Positions 51,001 through 61,681 of a stretch of DNA of 64,000 nucleotides are shown one piece after another. Under the pieces are notes generated by a model. The model was not told where the DNA came from and did not search any database. It saw only the letters and a list, made by a program, of their open reading frames with translations. Each line of letters starts with the position of its first letter. Position 1 is the stretch's first letter. Both the position numbers and the translations under genes were made by a program. The DNA comes from Euptelea pleiosperma (Eukaryota; Streptophyta; Magnoliopsida; Ranunculales; Eupteleaceae): contig JASUTR010000076.1 in NCBI GenBank assembly GCA_035048495.1, positions 62,001 through 126,000 of the forward strand, in the 5' to 3' direction.

Positions 51001-52130
51001 ACTCAAACTCTTCCATTACTATTGTTTCATCACATTTGAAGTGGTGGAACAAGATTCGTGACATTCGAAACAAGTTAGCTCCATCCGTGCGTCAACGTCT
51101 CAAATTGGACTCAGTTTGTGTGTTACATTCCTAAGTCTATAACTTGTGACTTTTTCGCAACCGGACCTCGTAATTGGACTCAAACTCTTCCATTACTATT
51201 GTTTCATCACATTTGAAGTAGTGGAACAAGATTCGTGACAGTCGAAACAAGTAAGCTCCATCCGTGCGTCAACGTCTCAAATTGGACTCAGTTTCTGTGT
51301 TACATTCCGAAGCCTATAACTTGTGACTTTTTCGCTACCGGAACTCGTAATTGGACTCAAACTCTTGTATTACTATTATTTCAACACATTTGATGTATTG
51401 GAACAAGATTTGGGACAGTCGAAACAAGTTAGCTCCATCCGTGCATCAACGTCTCAAATTCGACTCAATTTGTGTGTAACATTCCGAACCCTATAACTTG
51501 TGACTTTGTCGCAATCAAACCTCGTAATTTTACTCAAACTCTTCCATTATTATTATTTCAACACATTTGAAATATTGGAACATGATTCGGGACAGGCAAA
51601 ACAAGTTAGCTCCATCCGTGCGTCAACATCTCAAATTGGACATAGTTTGTGTGTTACATTCCGAAGCCAATAACTTGTGACTTTTTCGCAACCGGACCTC
51701 GTAATTGGACTCAAACTCTTGTATTACTATTATTTCAACACATTTGATGTGTTGGAACAAGATTCGGGAAGGTCGAAACAAGTTAGCTCCATCCGTTCGT
51801 CAACGTCTCAAATTGGACTCAGTTTGTGTGTTACGTTCCGAACCCTATAACTTGTGACTTTTTCGCAACCGGAGCTCGTAATTGGACACGAACTCTTCCA
51901 TTACTATTGTTTCATCACATTTGAAGTAGTGGAACAAGATTCGTGACAGTCGAAACAAGTTAGCTCCATCCGTGCGTCAACGTCTCAAATTGGACTCAGT
52001 TTGTGTGTTACATTCCGAAGCCTATAACTTGTGACTTTTTCGCTACCGGAACTCGTAATTGGACTCAAACTCTTGTATTTCTATTATTTCAACACATTTG
52101 ATGTGTTGGAACAAGATTCGGGACCGTCGA
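48063..52130 (+). repeat. 23-monomer HOR, clearest unit of the second family (4,068 bp)
   Basis: The order is C2-C7, D1-D9, an m16-type unit (GGAGCTCG, GGACTCG), E1 (GTCGTCACAAG at about 50887, then TTATTTCCG), C3, C4 (AAGTAAGCTCC near 51249), then m9, m10, m11 and m12 types. The next C2 follows at 52131. The first C2 here reads GAAAGAAG and TGTATCTTCAC, private changes. The E1 marker recurs at about 57785 and 63270, showing that the same segment is present at least three times. Confidence 0.87.
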
Positions 52131-53014
52131 AACAAGTTAACTCAATCCGTTCGTCCACGTCTCAAATTGGACTCAGTTTGTGTGTTATTTCCGAACCATA
52201 TAACTTGTGACTTTTTCGCAACCGGACCTCGTAATTGGACTCAAACTCTTCCATTACTATTGTATCATCACATTTGAAGTGGTGGAACAAGATTCGTGAC
52301 AGTCGAAACAAGTTAGCTCCATCCGTGCGTCAACGTCTCAAATTGGACTCAGTTTGTGTGTTACATTCCTAAGTCTATAACTTGTGACTTTTTCGCAACC
52401 GGACCTCGTAATTGGACTCAAACTCTTCCATTACTATTGTTTCATCACATTTGAAGTAGTGGAACAAGATTCGTGACAGTCGAAACAAGTTAGCTCCATC
52501 CGTGCGTCAACGTCTCAAATTGGACTCAGTTTCTATGTTACATTCCGAAGCCTATAACTTGTGACTTTTTCGTTACCGGAACTCGTAATTGGACTCAAAC
52601 TCTTGTATTACTATTATTTCAACACATTTGATGTGTTGGAACAAGATTCGGGAAGGTCGAAACAAGTTAGCTCCATCCGTTCGTCAACGTCTCAAATTGG
52701 ACTCAGTTTGTGTGTTACGTTCCGAACCCTATAACTTGTGACTTTTTCGCAACCGGAGCTCGTAATTGGACACGAACTCTTCCACTACTATTGTTTCATC
52801 ACATTTGAAGTAGTGGAACAAGATTCGTGACAGTCGAAACAAGTTAGCTCCATCCGTGCGTCAACGTCTCAAATTGGACTCAGTTTGTGTGTTACATTCC
52901 GAAGCCTATAACTTGTGACTTTTTCGCTACCGGAACTCGTAATTGGACTCAAACTCTTGTATTTCTATTATTTCAACACATTTGATGTGTTGGAACAAGA
53001 TTCGGGACCGTCGA
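52131..53014 (+). repeat. Five-monomer unit C2-C3-C4-m11-m12 (884 bp)
   Basis: After C4 (with the rare TTTCTATGTTAC near 52530) the order goes straight to an m11-type unit (GGAGCTCG, GGACACG, with a private TTCCACTAC) and m12, then back to C2 at 53015. The C2 monomer has GTTAACTCAATCC and GTCCACG, changes not seen in other C2 units apart from GTTAACTC. A close copy of this five-monomer unit is present at 54960-55843. Confidence 0.85.
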
Positions 53015-56000
53015 AACAAGTTAACTCCATCCGTTCGTCAACGTCTCAAATTGGACTCAGTTTGTGTGTTATTTCCGAACCCTATAACTTGTGACTTTTT
53101 CGCAACCGGACCTCGTAATTGGACTCAAACTCTTCCATTACTATTGTATCATCACATTTGAAGTGGTGGAACAAGATTCGTGACAGTCGAAACAAGTTAG
53201 CTCCATCCGTGCGTCAACGTCTCAAATTGGACTCAGTTTGTGTGTTACATTCCTAAGTCTATAACTTGTGACTTTTTCGCAACCGGACCTCGTAATTGGA
53301 CTCAAACTCTTCCATTACTATTGTTTCATCACATTTGAAGTAGTGGAACAAGATTCGTGACAGTCGAAACAAGTTAGCTCCATCCGTGCGTCAACGTCTC
53401 AAATTGGACTCAGTTTCTGTGTTACATTCCGAAGCCTATAACTTGTGACTTTTTCGTTACCGGAACTCGTAATTGGACTCAAACTCTTGTATTACTATTA
53501 TTTCAACACATTTGATGTGTTGGAACAAGATTCGGGACCGTCGAAACAAGTTAGCTCCATCCGTTCGTCAACGTCTCAAATTGGACTCAGTTTGTTTGTT
53601 ACATTACTCAGTCTATAACTTGTGACTTTTTCGCAACCGGACCTCGTAATTGGACTCAAACTCTTCCATTACTATTGTTTCATCATATTTAAAGTGGTGG
53701 AACAAGATTCGTGACAGTCGAAACAAGTTAGCTCCATCCGTGCGTCAACGTCTCAAATTGGACTCAGTTTGTGTGTTACATTCCGAACCTATAACTTGTG
53801 ACTTTTTCGCAACCGGACCTCGTAATTGGACTCAAACTCTTGTATTTCTATTATTTCAACACATTTGATGTGTTGGAACAAGCTTCGGGACGGTCGAAAC
53901 TAGTTAGCTCCATCCGTTCGTCAACGTCTCAAATTGGACTCAGTTTGTGTGTTACATTCCGAAGCCTATAACTTGTGACTTTTTTGCAACCGGACCTCAT
54001 AATTAGACTCAAACTCTTCCATTACTATTGTTTCAACATATTTGAAGTGTTGGAACAAGATTCGGGACAGTCGAAACAAGCTAGCTCCATCCGTTCGTCA
54101 ACGTCTCAAATTGGACTCAGTTTGTGTGTTACATTCCGAAGCCTATAACTTGTGACTTTTTCGCAACCGGACCTCATAATTAGACTCATACTCTTCCATT
54201 ACTATTGTTTCAACATATTTGAAGTGTTGGAACAAGATTCGGGACAGTCGAAACAAGTTAGCTCCATCCGTTCGTCAACGTCTCAAATTGGACTCAGTTT
54301 CTGTGTTACATTCCGAAGCCTATAACTTGTGACTTTTTCGCAACCGGGCCTCATAATTAGACTCAAACTCTTCCATTACTATTGTTTCAACAGATTTGAA
54401 GTGTGGGAACAATATTTGGAACAGTCGAAACAAGTTAGCTCCATCCGTTCGTCAACATCACAAATTGGACATAGTTTGTGTGTTACATTCCGAAGCCAAT
54501 AACTTGTGACTTTTTCGCAACCGGACCTCGTAATTGGACTCAAACTCTTGTATTACTATTATTTCAACACATTTGATGTGTTGGAACAAGATTCGGGAAG
54601 GTCGAAACAAGTTAGCTCCATCCGTTCGTCAACGTCTCAAATTGGACTCAGTTTGTGTGTTACGTTCCGAACCCTATAACTTGTGACTTTTTCGCAACCG
54701 GAGCTCGTAATTGGACACGAACTCTTCCATTACTATTGTTTCATCACATTTGAAGTAGTGGAACAAGATTCGTGACAGTCGAAACAAGTTAGCTCCATCC
54801 GTGCGTCAACGTCTCAAATTGGACTCAGTTTGTGTGTTACATTCCGAAGCCTATAACTTGTGACTTTTTCGCTACCGGAACTCGTAATTGGACTCAAACT
54901 CTTGTATTTCTATTATTTCAACACATTTGATGTGTTGGAACAAGATTCGGGACCGTCGAAACAAGTTAACTCCATCCGTTCGTCAACGTCTCAAATTGGA
55001 CTCAGTTTGTGTGTTATTTCCGAACCCTATAACTTGTGACTTTTTCGCAACCGGACCTCGTAATTGGACTCAAACTCTTCCATTACTATTGTATCATCAC
55101 ATTTGAAGTGGTGGAACAAGATTCGTGACAGTCGAAACAAGTTAGCTCCATCCGTGCGTCAACGTCTCAAATTGGACTCAGTTTGTGTGTTACATTCCTA
55201 AGTCTATAACTTGTGACTTTTTCGCAACCGGACCTCGTAATTGGACTCAAACTCTTCCATTACTATTGTTTCATCACATTTGAAGTAGTGGAACAAGATT
55301 CGTGACAGTCGAAACAAGTTAGCTCCATCCGTGCGTCAACGTCTCAAATTGGACTCAGTTTCTATGTTACATTCCGAAGCCTATAACTTGTGACTTTTTC
55401 GTTACCGGAACTCGTAATTGGACTCAAACTCTTGTATTACTATTATTTCAACACATTTGATGTGTTGGAACAAGATTCGGGAAGGTCGAAACAAGTTAGC
55501 TCCATCCGTTCGTCAACGTCTCAAATTGGACTCAGTTTGTGTGTTACGTTCCGAACCCTATAACTTGTGACTTTTTCGCAACCGGAGCTCGTAATTGGAC
55601 TCGAACTCTTCCATTACTATTGTTTCATCACATTTGAAGTAGTGGAACAAGATTCGTGACAGTCGAAACAAGTTAGCTCCATCCGTGCGTCAACGTCTCA
55701 AATTGGACTCAGTTTGTGTGTTACATTCCGAAGCCTATAACTTGTGACTTTTTCGCTACCGGAACTCGTAATTGGACTCAAACTCTTGTATTTCTATTAT
55801 TTCAACACATTTGATGTGTTGGAACAAGATTCGGGACCGTCGAAACAAGTTAACTCCATCCGTTCGTCAACGTCTCAAATTGGACTCAGTTTGTGTGTTA
55901 TTTCTGAACCCTATAACTTGTGACTTTTTCGCAACCGGACCTCGTAATTGGACTCAAACTCTTCCATTACTATTGTATCATCACATTTGAAGTGGTGGAA

Positions 56001-59000
56001 CAAGATTCGTGACAGTCGAAACAAGTTAGCTCCATCCGTGCGTCAACGTCTCAAATTGGACTCAGTTTGTGTGTTACATTCCTAAGTCTATAACTTGTGA
56101 CTTTTTCGCAACCGGACCTCGTAATTGGACTCAAACTCTTCCATTACTATTGTTTCATCACATTTGAAGTGTTGGAACAAGATTCGGGACAGTCGAAACA
56201 AGTTAGCTCCATCCGTTCGTCAACGTCTCAAATTGGACTCAGTTTCTGTGTTACATTCCGAAGCCTATAACTTGTGACTTTTTCGCAACCGGGCCTCATA
56301 ATTAGACTCAAACTCTTCCATTACTATTGTTTCAACAGATTTGAAGTGTGGGAACAATATTTGGAACAGTCGAAACAAGTTAGCTCCATCCGTTCGTCAA
56401 CGTTTCAAATTGGACTCAGTTTCTGTGTTGCATTCCGAAGCCTATAACTTGTGACTTTTTCGCAACCGGACCTCGTGATTGGACTCAAACTCTTCTATAA
56501 CTATTGTTTCAACACATTTGATGTGTTGGAACAAGATTCGGGACGGTCGAAACAAGTTAGCTCCATCCGTGCGTCAACGTCTCAAATTGGACTAAGTTTG
56601 TGTGTTACATTCCTAAGTCTATAACTTGTGACTTTTTCGCTACCGGACCTCGTGATTGGACTCAAACTCTTCTATTACTATTGTTTCAACACATTTGAAG
56701 TGTTGAAACAAGATTCGGGACAGTCGAAACAAGTTAGCTCCATCCGTTCGTCAACGTCTCAAATTGGACTCAGTTTCTGTGTTACATTCCGAAGCCTATA
56801 ACTTGTGACTTTTTAGCAACCGGACCTCATAATTAGACTCAAACTCTTCCATTACTATTGTTTTAACAGATTTGAAGTGTTGGAACAATATTTGGGATAG
56901 TAGAAACAAGTTAGCTCCATCCGTGCGTCAACGTCTCAAATTGGACTCAGTTTGTGTGTTACATTCCGAAGCTTATAACTTGTGACTTTTTCGCAACCGG
57001 ACCTCGTAATTGGACTCAAACTCTTGTATTAATATTATTTCAACACATTTGATGTGTTGGAACAAGATTCGGGAAGGTCGAAACAAGTTAGCTCCATCCG
57101 TTCGTCAACGTCTCAAATTGGACTCAGTTTGTGTGTTACGTTCCGAACCCTATAACTTGTGACTTTTTCGCAACCGGACCTCGTAATTGGACTCAAACTC
57201 TTCTATTACTATTGTTTCAACAGATTTGAAGTGTTGGAATAAGATTTGGGACAGTCGAAACAAGTTAGCTCCATCCGTGCATCAACGTCTCAAATTCGAC
57301 TCAATTTGTGTGTAACATTCCGAACCCTATAACTTGTGACTTTGTCGCAATCAAAACTCGTAATTTTACTCAAACTCTTCCATTATTATTATTTCAACAC
57401 ATTTGAAGTATTGGAACATGATTCGGGACAGGCAAAACAAGTTAGCTCCATCCGTGCGTCAACATCTCAAATTGGACATAGTTTGTGTGTTACATTCCGA
57501 AGCCAATAACTTGTGACTTTTTCGCAACCGGACCTCGTAATTGGACTCAAACTCTTGTATTACTATTATTTCAACACATTTGATGTGTTGGAACAAGATT
57601 CGGGAAGGTCGAAACAAGTTAGCTCCATCCGTTCGTCAACGTCTCAAATTGGACTCAGTTTGTGTGTTACGTTCCGAACCCTATAACTTGTGACTTTTTC
57701 GCAACCGGAGCTCGTAATTGGACTCGAACTCTTCCATTACTATTGTTTCATCACATTTGAAGTAGTGGAACAAGATTCGTGACAGTCGTCACAAGTTAGC
57801 TCCATCCGTTCGTCAACGTCTCAAAATTGGACTCAGTTTGTGTGTTATTTCCGAACCCTATAACTTGTGACTTTTTCGCAACCGGACCTCGTAATTGGAC
57901 TCAAACTCTTCCATTACTATTGTTTCATCACATTTGAAGTGGTGGAACAAGATTCGTGACATTCGAAACAAGTTAGCTCCATCCGTGCGTCAACGTCTCA
58001 AATTGGACTCAGTTTGTGTGTTACATTCCTAAGTCTATAACTTGTGACTTTTTCGCAACCGGACCTCGTAATTGGACTCAAACTCTTCCATTACTATTGT
58101 TTCATCACATTTGAAGTAGTGGAACAAGATTCGTGACAGTCGAAACAAGTAAGCTCCATCCGTGCGTCAACGTCTCAAATTGGACTCAGTTTCTGTGTTA
58201 CATTCCGAAGCCTATAACTTGTGACTTTTTCGCTACCGGAACTCGTAATTGGACTCAAACTCTTGTATTACTATTATTTCAACACATTTGATGTGTTGGA
58301 ACAAGATTTGGGACAGTCGAAACAAGTTAGCTCCATCCGTGCATCAACGTCTCAAATTCGACTCAATTTGTGTGTAACATTCCGAACCCTATAACTTGTG
58401 ACTTTGTCGCAATCAAACCTCGTAATTTTACTCAAACTCTTCCATTATTATTATTTCAACACATTTGAAATATTGGAACATGATTCGGGACAGGCAAAAC
58501 AAGTTAGCTCCATCCGTGCGTCAACATCTCAAATTGGACATAGTTTGTGTGTTACATTCCGAAGCCAATAACTTGTGACTTTTTCGCAACCGGACCTCGT
58601 AATTGGACTCAAACTCTTGTATTACTATTATTTCAACACATTTGATGTGTTGGAACAAGATTCGGGAAGGTCGAAACAAGTTAGCTCCATCCGTTCGTCA
58701 ACGTCTCAAATTGGACTCAGTTTGTGTGTTACGTTCCGAACCCTATAACTTGTGACTTTTTCGCAACCGGAGCTCGTAATTGGACACGAACTCTTCCATT
58801 ACTATTGTTTCATCACATTTGAAGTAGTGGAACAAGATTCGTGACAGTCGAAACAAGTTAGCTCCATCCGTGCGTCAACGTCTCAAATTGGACTCAGTTT
58901 GTGTGTTACATTCCGAAGCCTATAACTTGTGACTTTTTCGCTACCGGAACTCGTAATTGGACTCAAACTCTTGTATTTCTATTATTTCAACACATTTGAT

Positions 59001-59028
59001 GTGTTGGAACAAGATTCGGGACCGTCGA
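53015..59028 (+). repeat. 34-monomer unit: 23-mer with an 11-monomer insertion (6,014 bp)
   Basis: The unit starts as C2-C7, D1, D2 like the 23-mer. From about 54450 it holds m10, m11, m12, C2, C3, C4, m16, m12, C2 and a C3-type unit. At 56197 D2 begins again and the order continues D3-D9, m16, E1, C3, C4, m9-m12. D2 at 54252 and D2 at 56197 are 1,945 bp apart, or 11 monomers, which equals the excess over the 23-mer. The inserted part resembles 51600-53340 at a constant offset of 2,829 bp. Confidence 0.85.
54429..56196 (+). repeat. Inserted monomers duplicated from 51600-53340 (offset 2,829 bp)
   Basis: Both segments have the order m10, m11, m12, C2, C3, C4, an m11/m16 unit, m12, C2, C3. The rare C4 form TTTCTATGTTAC appears in both, near 52530 and 55359, at an offset of 2,829 bp. 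Differences include GGACACG against GGACTCG in the second m11/m16 unit and TTTCTGAACC in the later C2 (near 55899). The left joint lies inside a monomer near 54450 (CCGTTCG followed by CAACATCACAAATTGG). The right joint lies inside a C3-type monomer near 56170 (CATCACATTTGAAGTGTTGG). Confidence 0.82.
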
Positions 59029-61681
59029 AACAAGTTAACTCCATCCGTTCGTCAACGTCTCAAATTGGACTCAGTTTGTGTGTTATTTCCGAACCCTATA
59101 ACTTGTGACTTTTTCGCAACCGGACCTCGTAATTGGACTCAAACTCTTCCATTACTATTGTATCATCACATTTGAAGTGGTGGAACAAGATTCGTGACAG
59201 TCGAAACAAGTTAGCTCCATCCGTGCGTCAACGTCTCAAATTGGACTCAGTTTGTGTGTTACATTCCTAAGTCTATAACTTGTGACTTTTTCGCAACCGG
59301 ACCTCGTAATTGGACTCAAACTCTTCCATTACTATTGTTTCATCACATTTGAAGTAGTGGAACAAGATTCGTGACAGTCGAAACAAGTTAGCTCCATCCG
59401 TGCGTCAACGTCTCAAATTGGACTCAGTTTCTGTGTTACATTCCGAAGCCTATAACTTGTGACTTTTTCGTTACCGGAACTCGTAATTGGACTCAAACTC
59501 TTGTATTACTATTATTTCAACACATTTGATGTGTTGGAACAAGATTCGGGACCGTCGAAACAAGTTAGCTCCATCCGTTCGTCAACGTCTCAAATTGGAC
59601 TCAGTTTGTTTGTTACATTACTCAGTCTATAACTTGTGACTTTTTCGCAACCGGACCTCGTAATTGGACTCAAACTCTTCCATTACTATTGTTTCATCAT
59701 ATTTAAAGTGGTGGAACAAGATTCGTGACAGTCGAAACAAGTTAGCTCCATCCGTGCGTCAACGTCTCAAATTGGACTCAGTTTGTGTGTTACATTCCGA
59801 ACCTATAACTTGTGACTTTTTCGCAACCGGACCTCGTAATTGGACTCAAACTCTTGTATTTCTATTATTTCAACACATTTGATGTGTTGGAACAAGATTC
59901 GGGACGGTCGAAACTAGTTAGCTCCATCCGTTCGTCAACGTCTCAAATTGGACTCAGTTTGTGTGTTACATTCCGAAGCCTATAACTTGTGACTTTTTTG
60001 CAACCGGACCTCATAATTAGACTCAAACTCTTCCATTACTATTGTTTCAACATATTTGAAGTGTTGGAACAAGATTCGGGACAGTCGAAACAAGTTAGCT
60101 CCATCCGTTCGTCAACGTCTCAAATTGGACTCAGTTTGTGTGTTACATTCCGAAGCCTATAACTTGTGACTTTTTCGCAACCGGACCTCATAATTAGACT
60201 CATACTCTTCCATTACTATTGTTTCAACATATTTGAAGTGTTGGAACAAGATTCGGGACAGTCGAAACAAGTTAGCTCCATCCGTTCGTCAACGTCTCAA
60301 ATTGGACTCAGTTTCTGTGTTACATTCCGAAGCCTATAACTTGTGACTTTTTCGCAACCGGGCCTCATAATTAGACTCAAACTCTTCCATTACTATTGTT
60401 TCAACAGATTTGAAGTGTGGGAACAATATTTGGAACAGTCGAAACAAGTTAGCTCCATCCGTTCGTCAACGTCTCAAATTGGACTCAGTTTCTGTGTTGC
60501 ATTCCGAAGCCTATAACTTGTGACTTTTTCGCAACCGGACCTCGTGATTGGACTCAAACTCTTCTATAACTATTGTTTCAACACATTTGATGTGTTGGAA
60601 CAAGATTCGGGACGGTCGAAACAAGTTAGCTCCATCCGTGCGTCAACGTCTCAAATTGGACTAAGTTTGTGTGTTACATTCCTAAGTCTATAACTTGTGA
60701 CTTTTTCGCTACCGGACCTCGTGATTGGACTCAAACTCTTCTATTACTATTGTTTCAACACATTTGAAGTGTTGAAACAAGATTCGGGACAGTCGAAACA
60801 AGTTAGCTCCATCCGTTCGTCAACGTCTCAAATTGGACTCAGTTTCTGTGTTACATTCCGAAGCCTATAACTTGTGACTTTTTAGCAACCGGACCTCATA
60901 ATTAGACTCAAACTCTTCCATTACTATTGTTTTAACAGATTTGAAGTGTTGGAACAATATTTGGGATAGTAGAAACAAGTTAGCTCCATCCGTGCGTCAA
61001 CGTCTCAAATTGGACTCAGTTTGTGTGTTACATTCCGAAGCTTATAACTTGTGACTTTTTCGCAACCGGACCTCGTAATTGGACTCAAACTCTTGTATTA
61101 ATATTATTTCAACACATTTGATGTGTTGGAACAAGATTCGGGAAGGTCGAAACAAGTTAGCTCCATCCGTTCGTCAACGTCTCAAATTGGACTCAGTTTG
61201 TGTGTTACGTTCCGAACCCTATAACTTGTGACTTTTTCGCAACCGGACCTCGTAATTGGACTCAAACTCTTCTATTACTATTGTTTCAACAGATTTGAAG
61301 TGTTGGAATAAGATTTGGGACAGTCGAAACAAGTTAGCTCCATCCGTGCATCAACGTCTCAAATTCGACTCAATTTGTGTGTAACATTCCGAACCCTATA
61401 ACTTGTGACTTTGTCGCAATCAAAACTCGTAATTTTACTCAAACTCTTCCATTATTATTATTTCAACACATTTGAAGTATTGGAACATGATTCGGGACAG
61501 GCAAAACAAGTTAGCTCCATCCGTGCGTCAACATCTCAAATTGGACATAGTTTGTGTGTTACATTCCGAAGCCAATAACTTGTGACTTTTTCGCAACCGG
61601 ACCTCGTAATTGGACTCAAACTCTTGTATTACTATTATTTCAACACATTTGATGTGTTGGAACAAGATTCGGGACGGTCGA
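59029..61681 (+). repeat. 15 monomers of the second HOR family (C2-C7, D1-D9)
   Basis: The same ordered types as the first 15 monomers of the 23-mer at 48063. D1 here starts with AAGTTAGC (about 60088) where earlier D1 units have AAGCTAGC. The last unit is m10-type but ends in GGGACGGTCG rather than GGGAAGGTCG. It is followed by a D4-like monomer instead of the m16-type unit, so the HOR is interrupted at 61682. Confidence 0.87.
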
